Positions 5,704 to 13,826 of a DNA stretch of 17,168 bases are shown one piece after another. The notes under the pieces are model-generated. The model saw nothing but the letters and a program-made list of their open reading frames with translations, ran no database searches and had not been told where the DNA came from. This DNA comes from CAIXYX01 sp043806415 (GTDB taxonomy: Archaea > Micrarchaeota > Micrarchaeia > Anstonellales > Anstonellaceae), in contig JAZDHB010000119.1 in NCBI GenBank assembly GCA_043806415.1, positions 1-17,168 of the forward strand. Direction: 5' to 3'. Every line of letters begins with the position of its first letter. Position 1 is the first letter of the stretch. The position numbers and the translations under genes were made by a program.

Positions 5704-8661
5704 TTATCCTTTCACGACGGCGAGCGGCACCATCCGGGCGACGATGCTCGAGAGGCCGGCCAGTTCGACCGAGCGCACCACCTCGTCCACGTCCTTGTAG
5801 GCGCCCGGCGCCTCTTCGGCGATGAGCTCGCTGTCGGTGGCTTTCACCAGGATGTTGCGCGCTCCCAGGTTTTTCTGGATGTCCTCGCCCTTCCAGGTGT
5901 GCATGGCCCGCGATCGGCTCATCTGCCGCCCGGCGCCATGGCAGGTGGAGCCGAAGGTGTTCTTCATCGAGCCGGGAAGTCCGAGCAGCACGTAGCTGGC
6001 CGTGCCCATCGAACCGGGGATGATCACCGGCTGGCCGATGGAGCGGTATTTGCCCGACAGCTCGGGCCGGCCGGCGGCGAAGGCGCGCGTGGCCCCCTTG
6101 CGGTGCACGCATAGACGCTTGCGCTGGCCGTCCACGTCATGCTCCTCGAATTTGGCGATGTTGTGGCACACGTCATACACGAGAGGCATGTCGTCGCTGA
6201 CGTTTCGGCCGAGCACCGAATCGAAGGTCTGGCGGACCCAGTGCATCATGATGTGCCGGTTGTTGAACGCGAAATTCACGGCGCAGCGCATGGCGCCCAG
6301 ATAGTGCTCGGCCTCGGGGGAGCCGAGCGGCGCGCAGCACAGCTCGCGGTCCGGCAGTGGGATGTTGTATTTCCCGGCCGCCTGGATCATCATCTGCAAG
6401 TGGTCGGTGCATATCTGGTGCCCGAACCCCCGGGAGCCGGAATGGATCATGACTACGACCTGGCCGGGCCAGAGGCCGAAGGATTTGGCGGTTTTTTGAT
6501 CCAGCACCTTCTCGACCTTCTGCACCTCGACGAAATGGTTTCCCGCGCCGACCGTGCCGAACTGGGGCAGGCCGCGCTTGCGCGCCATGGGCGAGATGTT
6601 GGCAAAGCGCGCGTCCGGGATGCAGCCGTGCTCCTCGCAGGCCTCGATGTCCTCGCGCCGGCCGTAGCCCTTCTCGACCGCCCATGGCACGCCTTGCGTG
6701 ACCGCGTCCTCCAGCTCGCTCTCCGTGAGGCGCAGCTTGCCCTTGGAACCGACGCCCGAAGGCACGTTGGCGAACAGTTTGTCCACCAGCTCGCGCTTTT
6801 TGGGAGCGATGTCGGCTTCGGTCAGGCCGGTGGCGAGCAGGCGGACCCCGCAATTGGACACGAGGATGCCGTTGGCGAAGAAGTTATGGCTCTCATCAGC
6901 GATTGTTATATCATACACCATATTATTGAACGGCACTTTCTCGATGCTCTCAATTTCATCCCATGCGAGCCCAGAGTCCCCGAATGCAAACCGCTCTTTG
7001 TACTCCGAGAAAGACATGAAGTTGAAGGCGACACGAGGGCCGCCTTTGAACTTGGTCCAGATGGAATGCTTGATGAACTGCTCTGGCGTGTGCGCGGATG
7101 CGAGCTGACGGTAGATATCTGCAGGGGCCGCTCCGCCCGCATAAATAGCCATCGCCTTTTTTCGCACGCCGTTCCGGAGCGCGGTTACCCGGTCCTTTAG
7201 CTGGACGTAATTCGCGGCCAGACAGGCATCCTTGAATTTTTTCAGGTTGTATTCGAAAGAGACAGTCTCAAAGAATTTGATGAGGTTCTCCGGAGTTGCA
7301 AGAACCTGTATCCGGTATCCGCAGCTCGTTCCCCTCTTTCCGGAAAGGCGATAGCCCTCGACTTTCATGATGGGACATGTTTCAATGTCAAAATCGCCCA
7401 GCAGTTCCTTGATCTGGTTCAGAAATTCGATGGCATTGGCTTCCATGGATTCAAGCTTGTTCATGCCCAGCGTCGGAGCATAGAAATTGTATTTATTGAG
7501 AGTCGCAGGGGCGCTCATGTCGGCCCCGAAAAACGCCGCAAGAAACAGCCGCTTTATCCAAAGCGGGGCTTTGAACAGCCAGGATGGCACAGAATAATGC
7601 TGGCTGGTTTTCACTCCGGAAGGCACTCCCAGCGCCACCAGAAGGGAAGCGAACGCCGTTGAGTTGACTTTGAGGCTGCACTCAACGCGGACGAACTCGT
7701 ATTTTTTGTAGTGAGTGGCGATCTTATGGCGCCGCACCCGCTTGCTTAAGCACGGGGAGAAGCCGATGCGCCGGATGTCCTGCGCGATGGTTTCCAGATC
7801 CTCTTCCTTTCCAAAGAAACAGACCGAACCCTTGCGCCCGCCCACGAACGAGATGGAACCGTCGCCGAAAATAAAGCCTGCGATTTTCGCAAGATAAGGA
7901 AGCTTGGCGTTCGAGATCGTGAGCGGAAGCAGCTTCTGCTCTTTGAGACATTTCATTACCTGCGCCCCTCCGTTTCCACCCTGATGGCTCCGCTTGGAAA
8001 GCAGCACGTCGTCGATTGCTTTTTCATCGACAATCAGTTCGCCGGGCGGTTCGCCGTAGGGCGCGCCTTCAAATGCGCATATCGCCAACTGGTCTTCCGT
8101 ACCCAATTCGCAGGTCTTTTTCATCCCGTTTTTCGTGTATACTGGATGGTCGCCAGTAACCCGGAGGCAATTCCCGGATTTCGTCGTTATCTCGTAGATA
8201 AACGAGTTCTCGGCCCGTTTCATGAAATACAGGATATCTGCGCTCTTGGTCTTTCCCACAGACGTATTCAGTTCCGCAAATTTAGCCCTGTTCTCCCCGA
8301 GATTTTGTTCGATGTCCTTTATCTTCAGATAGGCGCCGTGCTCCAGAGTCACTTTCGCATCTCCGTCGGTGCAGTTGATGTCGTAGCCGACGCCCCCGGG
8401 ACTCACCACACCGCCATTTTCCGGGTCGAAAGCCGCCACCCCGCCGATGGGGAAGCCATAGCCCTCGTGCCCGTCCGGCATGAGCGCGGCCTGGGAGACG
8501 ATGCCGGGAAGGGCGGCCACGTTGGCCAGCTGGCCCATGGTCCGGTCGCTGACCATGCTCATCACGATTTTCTCGCTGGCGTAGATGCGTGCCGGCACGC
8601 GCATGAGGCCGGTTTTCTGAATTTCCCACACGGCGGGGGCGATCTGCTTGAACGGGACCAT
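5704..8661 (-). CDS. rtcB: RtcB tRNA-splicing ligase precursor with intein
   Basis: 985-residue precursor; about 478 residues after removal of the intein, the normal RtcB length. RtcB joins RNA ends with 2',3'-cyclic phosphate or 3'-phosphate and 5'-OH using GTP and Mn2+, mainly tRNA halves after intron excision. Extein motifs: DGHEGYGFPIGGVAAF (63-78), GYDIN joined by splicing to CGVRLL, GAGNHFVEVQ, HSGSRGFGHQICTDH, and STCHGAGR with the guanylated His at precursor 908 (401 in the spliced protein, matching His404 of the Pyrococcus horikoshii enzyme). The first Cys after the intein (precursor 604, spliced 97) is the metal-binding Cys. ATG 8661 has a TATA-like TTTATG 28 bases upstream. Divergent from the three-gene operon. 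Confidence 0.96.
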   Translation of the reverse strand: MVPFKQIAPAVWEIQKTGLMRVPARIYASEKIVMSMVSDRTMGQLANVAALPGIVSQAALMPDGHEGYGFPIGGVAAFDPENGGVVSPGGVGYDINCTDGDAKVTLEHGAYLKIKDIEQNLGENRAKFAELNTSVGKTKSADILYFMKRAENSFIYEITTKSGNCLRVTGDHPVYTKNGMKKTCELGTEDQLAICAFEGAPYGEPPGELIVDEKAIDDVLLSKRSHQGGNGGAQVMKCLKEQKLLPLTISNAKLPYLAKIAGFIFGDGSISFVGGRKGSVCFFGKEEDLETIAQDIRRIGFSPCLSKRVRRHKIATHYKKYEFVRVECSLKVNSTAFASLLVALGVPSGVKTSQHYSVPSWLFKAPLWIKRLFLAAFFGADMSAPATLNKYNFYAPTLGMNKLESMEANAIEFLNQIKELLGDFDIETCPIMKVEGYRLSGKRGTSCGYRIQVLATPENLIKFFETVSFEYNLKKFKDACLAANYVQLKDRVTALRNGVRKKAMAIYAGGAAPADIYRQLASAHTPEQFIKHSIWTKFKGGPRVAFNFMSFSEYKERFAFGDSGLAWDEIESIEKVPFNNMVYDITIADESHNFFANGILVSNCGVRLLATGLTEADIAPKKRELVDKLFANVPSGVGSKGKLRLTESELEDAVTQGVPWAVEKGYGRREDIEACEEHGCIPDARFANISPMARKRGLPQFGTVGAGNHFVEVQKVEKVLDQKTAKSFGLWPGQVVVMIHSGSRGFGHQICTDHLQMMIQAAGKYNIPLPDRELCCAPLGSPEAEHYLGAMRCAVNFAFNNRHIMMHWVRQTFDSVLGRNVSDDMPLVYDVCHNIAKFEEHDVDGQRKRLCVHRKGATRAFAAGRPELSGKYRSIGQPVIIPGSMGTASYVLLGLPGSMKNTFGSTCHGAGRQMSRSRAMHTWKGEDIQKNLGARNILVKATDSELIAEEAPGAYKDVDEVVRSVELAGLSSIVARMVPLAVVKG
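6853..8373 (-). mobile_element. RtcB intein with LAGLIDADG homing endonuclease
   Basis: Precursor residues 97-603 (507 residues), inserted between DIN and CGVR in the active-site loop. Splicing blocks: Cys97 start (CTDGDAKVTL), block B with RVTGDHPVYT, block F MVYDITIADESHNFFANG, and end ILVSN before Cys604. The two endonuclease motifs are IAGFIFGDG (Asp267) and LAAFFGAD (Asp381), so both catalytic acids are kept. The residue before the terminal Asn is Ser rather than the usual His. The intein DNA looks more AT-rich than the extein DNA, in keeping with horizontal spread. Removal restores a standard RtcB sequence without gap. Confidence 0.93.
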
Positions 8662-8683
8662 GAAAACAACACCTGCGGACTGG

Positions 8684-8689
8684 CATAAA
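8684..8689 (-). promoter_or_regulatory. TATA box for rtcB
   Basis: TTTATG on the minus strand begins 28 bases before ATG 8661. It shares a divergent intergenic region of about 100 bases with the promoter of the plus-strand operon. Confidence 0.4.
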
Positions 8690-8737
8690 CAGTAGATTTT
8701 CGGAACGATTCTACAACATTACTTGCACCTCAATAAA

Positions 8738-8746
8738 TATATAAAG
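8738..8746 (+). promoter_or_regulatory. TATA box of the three-gene operon
   Basis: TATATAAAG begins 29 bases before the second in-frame ATG at 8767, but only 14 bases before the first ATG at 8752. By the spacing at the other genes here, the transcript should start at 8767, making that the likely leaderless start. It is the strongest TATA match in the window. Confidence 0.6.
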
Positions 8747-8766
8747 AGCGCATGGATTCTAGGGGC

Positions 8767-11715
8767 ATGGAAGGGCAGGGATTCAAGGATAGGCCGAAGA
8801 AGGCCCGAACGAACGAGCCCTCGACCGCGTCTTTCAAACAGGTGCCCGCGGCAAGCGCGAGCTTGGAGCAGAAAAATAATCCGGACGGCAGCCAATACGA
8901 CCCGGCAGACATCTACTCACTCATCCGCAACCAGCCCATCAAGAAAACATACGAGGCCGGCAAGCTCGTAATAAAGGGCCCCGAGGCCTTTTCGCCATTC
9001 CCGTCCGACTACCTGGGAACCGGCGGCGTGGTGGATAAACAGAATCAGGAGCCGATTTGGCAGAAGAAGGCGGAGCTCGAATACCTGGAGAACGTGAAGG
9101 CCGGCACAATCAACGGCGAATTTTCTCCGGCCAACCGGACGCAGTTCGTCTCGTATCTGGCCGCATATGCCAAGAGCATTTCCGAATATGTTCTTCCCCC
9201 GGAATGGGTCGAGTCCATGCCGGACCGCCCGCTCAAATGGGACATCGTGCGCATGGGCGCCATGACCCGCAAGGTATGGGCGGATAAATTCGCCACGCTG
9301 GAAACGTTCTATTCCGGCTCGCTGGAATACAACGAGCTGCCCAACGGGATGTTCAGCGGGGATCCGGGCCTCACTTCTTCCGTCTCGTTGGCCCCGAAAC
9401 GGCACTACATCGAAGCGGACGAGATCACGCTGGGCATCGACGCCAATGGAAATCCGTTTGCCTTGGTGGACCCGGACGCGTATTACGCGGTGCGCAAAAA
9501 AAACGCCCAATGGTTCGAGAACGCGCAAGTGTGCGTGGACATGCCCGAGAATGCGGTTATCATCGCCACCGGCAAGCGCGAGAACGGGCGGTTCGTCTGG
9601 CGCATGAAGGAGATGGATCCGCAGAATCCGGATTTCGAATTCGCGAAAGCGCCCAAGGACGGACAGGGCTCGCTGCGACTGGGGGATCTGCGCGCATTCT
9701 ACTCGCAACTGGCCCTCCAGACGCATTACGAAGAGAGTGAAAAATTCGAAAAGTTCGCATTGCAGTGCGGCTGGGTGGGCGCGCAGAATGTCGGGAAGCT
9801 GGGATCGGTTGAAAGCACCCAGATGCTGCTGGCCGAAGCATTGCTGTTCGAATCGCCCCCATGGGGCTCGATTGGCCCGGAGGAAAGCCGGCGGATGAGC
9901 GCAAACATGAAGACGAACACGTCCCTGTTCTTTGATTACAGCACGGGCTCGATCCGGCCCCGCACCCTGCTTTTCGCGCGCCGCGAAGACGGCGAGGTGT
10001 ACGTGGTGGATGCCACGGCCAAAAAACGGGGGCGGGGCAAAAACGAAGAGGAGGCGCTCAAAGACCTTGCCAACTCAGGATTCGCGGGTGCCGGAATGTA
10101 TTATTTCTTTAGCAAGAAGGCGAATGCGCCCGGCACCGATGCGATGGAGATCGTGTCCAAGCCCGCGCCCGATGCCGTATGGAACGCGATGCTGGACAAG
10201 GCTTCTTATCTGAGCATGTTCATGCTGGTCCCATACACCTTCACCTTGGGCCCATTCGCCTTGGGCTTATACACTTTTGCCTTGGGCGCGGGCGGATTCC
10301 TGGCAGGCTCTGTAGAGCGGGAAGCGGAGAAAATCTCCCGCCTTTTCCATTGCGGGAAAAACGCCGGCCAGAAAATAGGGGATGATTTGTGGACGGCGAT
10401 CGACGCAGTCTTCCTCGCTTCGCTCGTGGCAGGCGGAACCGCTTACGCATTGGAAAAAACCGCGGTGGCCGGAGCAAGCGAGCTGGTGAAAACCTGGCGG
10501 TTCGGGACCAAACTTGTGGAACGGGCCGGGTATTACGGGAGCATCGGGGGAATGGCCGCCGGCCAGACCTGGGCCCGCCTCCAAGAGGATGCGGACCGGA
10601 AGCTCCCCAGCTTGGGCGTGGCCGCCAACGAGCCGCTGCTCAAGCAAGAAGAGATGCCGATGCCGACCAAAGAATACGCCCCGAGCCAGGGCGCCCAGAA
10701 AACCAATGACACTATTGCCTTGGCTTACTGGCAGTACATCGTCCCGACTTACCTGTGGTGCAAGACCATCGATGCCAATGGGAAAGCGATCGAGCGGATC
10801 GAGAAAGACAACCCCCCGATCGCCAGGCAGCTTGCGAGCCTACGAACCTATGAGAAGAAGTGGAGGTATCTGGCCGATTACCAGCCCAAGCTCTACGAGC
10901 AGGCGTTCCGGCAGGCGGCCGGCGAAGATGCGGATACGCTCCTAGTTGAGATGAGACGCGATCCGTACCGCAACGGCGCGAGGGTGATGACGGATGCCGA
11001 CCGGAAGGACAAATCACTCGTGAAGATCGCGAACGAGGCCGTGGCGTGGAACCAGGAAATCGGGGAAACCCTGCTCGGCCAAATCCAGATCCACGTGACC
11101 GAAACGGAGGCCCTCGACACGGTGGTCCGGATGGCCTGCACGCGCTCGGTGTGGGCGCTCAAGAATCTGGAGGCCTTGCGCGCCTACAGCGATTTCTCCC
11201 ATTTCACCCTGGCCAGCACGTTCAAGCAGATACTCATGCACGGCGGGCCGCTGAACGAGCCGGGCACGCAAGGCATTTCGGACGGCAAGCGGCTGGGCGA
11301 GCTGATGGATGCGCTCAATAACCATGCCATTACGGCCAGCCAGATGGAAGAATTGAATGAAATCGTGCAAACGGACTGGTCCGAAGCATTCGGGCAGATG
11401 CTCGGAAGCATCAGGAATGCGCCAGATGACTGCTTCACGCTTGCCGCCCGATATTACATGAAGCAAGCCGGACAGTACGGCGACGTGGACTTGGGCAGAG
11501 CGTTGCGCCGACTGGACAACGGGCAAGTCGGCGCCCAAGGATTCGAGCGCGAAATCGAAAAAGGAGTGCGAAAGGGGGCGGCCGAACTTGATGAAACGGC
11601 ACAGAAATATGCCAAAGGCTTGCGAAACCTCTGGATCAACGGCCAGATAACGACCTCGGAAATTCTCTCCGCCGCAAACGCGCAAAAAACAGGCGCGAGG
11701 GGCCGGCAGGATTAA
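8767..11715 (+). CDS. large membrane protein, first gene of the three-gene operon
   Basis: 982 residues from ATG 8767 (987 from ATG 8752). I do not recognise the family. The N-terminal 480 residues look soluble, with a disordered charged start (PKKARTNEPSTAS). The centre is hydrophobic: a long segment at about 482-515 built on a doubled YTFxLG/FALG motif, a second at about 541-563 (DAVFLASLVAGGTAYAL), and a Gly-rich third around 587-602. The C-terminal 330 residues or so look helical and soluble. There is no signal peptide. A stretch near 405 reading EVYVVDAT recalls the Asp region of transglutaminases, but no matching Cys-His pair is clear. The start choice follows the TATA position; an ATG at 8752 is the alternative. 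The next gene begins within 40 bases. Confidence 0.82.
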   Translation: MEGQGFKDRPKKARTNEPSTASFKQVPAASASLEQKNNPDGSQYDPADIYSLIRNQPIKKTYEAGKLVIKGPEAFSPFPSDYLGTGGVVDKQNQEPIWQKKAELEYLENVKAGTINGEFSPANRTQFVSYLAAYAKSISEYVLPPEWVESMPDRPLKWDIVRMGAMTRKVWADKFATLETFYSGSLEYNELPNGMFSGDPGLTSSVSLAPKRHYIEADEITLGIDANGNPFALVDPDAYYAVRKKNAQWFENAQVCVDMPENAVIIATGKRENGRFVWRMKEMDPQNPDFEFAKAPKDGQGSLRLGDLRAFYSQLALQTHYEESEKFEKFALQCGWVGAQNVGKLGSVESTQMLLAEALLFESPPWGSIGPEESRRMSANMKTNTSLFFDYSTGSIRPRTLLFARREDGEVYVVDATAKKRGRGKNEEEALKDLANSGFAGAGMYYFFSKKANAPGTDAMEIVSKPAPDAVWNAMLDKASYLSMFMLVPYTFTLGPFALGLYTFALGAGGFLAGSVEREAEKISRLFHCGKNAGQKIGDDLWTAIDAVFLASLVAGGTAYALEKTAVAGASELVKTWRFGTKLVERAGYYGSIGGMAAGQTWARLQEDADRKLPSLGVAANEPLLKQEEMPMPTKEYAPSQGAQKTNDTIALAYWQYIVPTYLWCKTIDANGKAIERIEKDNPPIARQLASLRTYEKKWRYLADYQPKLYEQAFRQAAGEDADTLLVEMRRDPYRNGARVMTDADRKDKSLVKIANEAVAWNQEIGETLLGQIQIHVTETEALDTVVRMACTRSVWALKNLEALRAYSDFSHFTLASTFKQILMHGGPLNEPGTQGISDGKRLGELMDALNNHAITASQMEELNEIVQTDWSEAFGQMLGSIRNAPDDCFTLAARYYMKQAGQYGDVDLGRALRRLDNGQVGAQGFEREIEKGVRKGAAELDETAQKYAKGLRNLWINGQITTSEILSAANAQKTGARGRQD

Positions 11716-11740
11716 AATAAGTGGATGGATGAGAACGCAA

Positions 11741-11744
11741 GGTG
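11741..11744 (+). promoter_or_regulatory. ribosome binding site deciding the second operon start
   Basis: AAGGTG (11739-11744) contains GGTG, complementary to the archaeal 16S 3' end, 7 bases before ATG 11752. The earlier ATG at 11725 has no such site. As an internal operon gene it would need one. Confidence 0.5.
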
Positions 11745-11751
11745 TCTTAAC

Positions 11752-13809
11752 ATGTTCCTCTTTGACGTCGGCATGATCATGCGCAACCGGCCCCCGAAAG
11801 AGGAAGCCCTGCCCGAAATGCCTTACGACAACGTCCGGCTAACGGAAATCGGAAAAATCACCAAGAACGAGCAGCCGGTGCTCGAGGCGGGCATGGGGTG
11901 GGATTCGATTTTCAATTTCCGCAATGTCAATTATGCGATGTTGGGACTCTGGGCCAGCTTCAGGATAAAGAAGGTGTTCATTCCGCCCGGAATGAGCGAA
12001 AACAACGTTCCCCCGTATGCCGAACGGTTCCGCAAAGAGTTCGGCGGGCTATTGGAAGACGTGCTTTTCAATAACGGCGAATATTCCAAGCAGCTCAATC
12101 TTGAGTTGAGCGCCAGCATGAAGAGGATACCGGGCGAGCCGGAACTGGAAACACGGAAAAGGTATGATGCGTTCTTGGATGATTTCAGGACACGGGTGGA
12201 AGCCGTGCTCGTCCTCGCCGACAATGAGCTGGTGGACATGGCCGGCGATCTTCTCGGCCCGGATGCGCTGGGCGAGAAATTCGTGGCCGCGACCAAGAAA
12301 TCCCAACCCAAGAAGGTGGCATTTCTATTCGGAAATGAGCCATCCGTCCGCGCGGCCGTGCGCTACGGACAAAAACTCGAAGACGGATTCTTTGGCAGCC
12401 GGATGGAGGGAGCGGTCAACAAGGTACTCGCATCGATGGGGGCCGAAGAAATCAACTTGAACGCGAATGCCCTCAAAAGCTCCCAGGCGCACATGCTGGA
12501 AAAGACCAGGGCGTTCGAGAACCGGGCGCTGGGCGAACTGTACTGGAGCACGGCCAGGAGCCAGCTCGCGAAGGACTTCAAGGCCTTCTACGGCCTGAAA
12601 GTGATGCCCCAGCAATACACCCAGGTGATCGACACCGCCCTGCTCAAGGCCGGATTCTGGGATCATGTCAACGAGGGGGACAAGCCGGCGAACATAGAAC
12701 AGAGCCAGATCGAGAGGATAAAAAACGGGGATGCCGGCGCAGGCATAAAACCAGGAGAATGGAAAAAAGTACTCACAGATGCCAGCGAAATAGACCGCGT
12801 GGCCGAATCGGCCCGCGGATTCATGGAAAGGACCATGCTTAAGATAAAGAAGAAACTCGGCTCGAACTTCATCGAGAGCGCCAATGGCCTGAGCATGCCA
12901 GAGCTGATCATCCGGGAAGGGCTCAAGGAAACGAGAGGGTATTTGTTCAGCTCGAAGGCGGATGCTTTCCAAAAACAGCTGAACGAAAGACAGATCAGGC
13001 AGCCAAATGGCACATTGGTGACGCTGACCAGCGATGAGGAAACGGCTATCAAGAAGCTCAAGAAAAGGGAGACGATAGAACTGAAACGCGATGATATCTC
13101 GTATATCGTCGAGAGGAACGGTCGCAAATTGAAAATGTATGTTGGCGGGACAGGGTTTGAAAGCGATTTCTGGAAAAAACAGCTGGACGGCAAGTTCATC
13201 GATAAATCACAGTACCAGAAACTGCTCAAAGGCGGAGACTACAAGGGCATCCTCTCTTTCGAGCAGATGGGCAACATCGCCAACCGCGAGGCGAGCTATT
13301 GGGAACGCGTGAGACCCAGATATTCCTTCGAAGGCAAATTCGACCGCGCCCTTCTGGTCGTCTTCGGCCTTTACATGGCCTGGGAATACGGGTCCAGCAT
13401 CATCGGCGGCATCCTCAGCCCGAAGGAAAAGGAAGAAGTCAACAAGTCGTTCAGCGCGAACGACAAGACTTTCCAGGATGTGTTCGACCGGTGGGCCCGC
13501 CTTTCAGGGAACGAGAAATTCAAGCAGCCGGAGTTCGCAAAGCGGCTGGTCGAGTGGAGCGAAGCAAACGGAAAGATGGACGCGCAAGGCGGGGAGCGCT
13601 ATGACGCGCTCAAGGAATTCCTCACCCGCGAGGCATTCGATACATGGCACAGATTGGATGCCAACAAGGACCGCAAGGAGACGGATTTCAGTGCGAATTT
13701 CAGGAACTGGGCCGAGATAAAAGGCTTGAATTGGGACTTCCGGGGCAGAAGGTACATGGACAACATCGTTTTGTTCGTCAACGAGCAGGTTCGCAACCAG
13801 AAAAGATGA
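11752..13809 (+). CDS. large single-span membrane protein, second operon gene
   Basis: 685 residues. Family not recognised. It opens with a short hydrophobic MFLFDVGMIM, much like the start of the next gene (MVFIFQSG). There is a weak hydrophobic stretch near 58-72 (NYAMLGLWASF), a long helical charged middle, one clear membrane helix at about 533-557 (ALLVVFGLYMAWEYG and on), and a C-terminal domain of about 128 residues with two similar 33-residue units (578-610 and 629-662), each with two Trp spaced 21 apart and FDxWxRL at the start. An ATG at 11725 is in frame. I prefer 11752 because GGTG at 11741-11744 is a good Shine-Dalgarno at 7 bases, and because of the N-terminal match with the third protein. 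Follows the first gene closely, so co-transcribed. Confidence 0.82.
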   Translation: MFLFDVGMIMRNRPPKEEALPEMPYDNVRLTEIGKITKNEQPVLEAGMGWDSIFNFRNVNYAMLGLWASFRIKKVFIPPGMSENNVPPYAERFRKEFGGLLEDVLFNNGEYSKQLNLELSASMKRIPGEPELETRKRYDAFLDDFRTRVEAVLVLADNELVDMAGDLLGPDALGEKFVAATKKSQPKKVAFLFGNEPSVRAAVRYGQKLEDGFFGSRMEGAVNKVLASMGAEEINLNANALKSSQAHMLEKTRAFENRALGELYWSTARSQLAKDFKAFYGLKVMPQQYTQVIDTALLKAGFWDHVNEGDKPANIEQSQIERIKNGDAGAGIKPGEWKKVLTDASEIDRVAESARGFMERTMLKIKKKLGSNFIESANGLSMPELIIREGLKETRGYLFSSKADAFQKQLNERQIRQPNGTLVTLTSDEETAIKKLKKRETIELKRDDISYIVERNGRKLKMYVGGTGFESDFWKKQLDGKFIDKSQYQKLLKGGDYKGILSFEQMGNIANREASYWERVRPRYSFEGKFDRALLVVFGLYMAWEYGSSIIGGILSPKEKEEVNKSFSANDKTFQDVFDRWARLSGNEKFKQPEFAKRLVEWSEANGKMDAQGGERYDALKEFLTREAFDTWHRLDANKDRKETDFSANFRNWAEIKGLNWDFRGRRYMDNIVLFVNEQVRNQKR

Positions 13810-13816
13810 GAAAATA

Positions 13817-13820
13817 GGAG
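13817..13820 (+). promoter_or_regulatory. ribosome binding site deciding the third operon start
   Basis: GGAG directly touches the ATG at 13821 (no spacer) but lies 6 bases before the ATG at 13827, so the second ATG is the likely start. Confidence 0.55.
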
Positions 13821-13826
13821 ATGCAT

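Noticed and set aside
6139..7200. Plus-strand open frame of 353 codons
   Set aside because: Antisense to rtcB and its intein, which are certain.
9750..10020. Transglutaminase-like domain in the first operon protein (Cys in QCGWVG, then EVYVVDAT)
   Set aside because: No His lies at the expected place between them, so the catalytic triad is not supported.
13645..13680. EF-hand calcium site (DANKDRKETDFS) in the second operon protein
   Set aside because: It lacks the Gly at position 6 and the acidic residue at position 12, and the segment is better explained as part of the Trp repeat.
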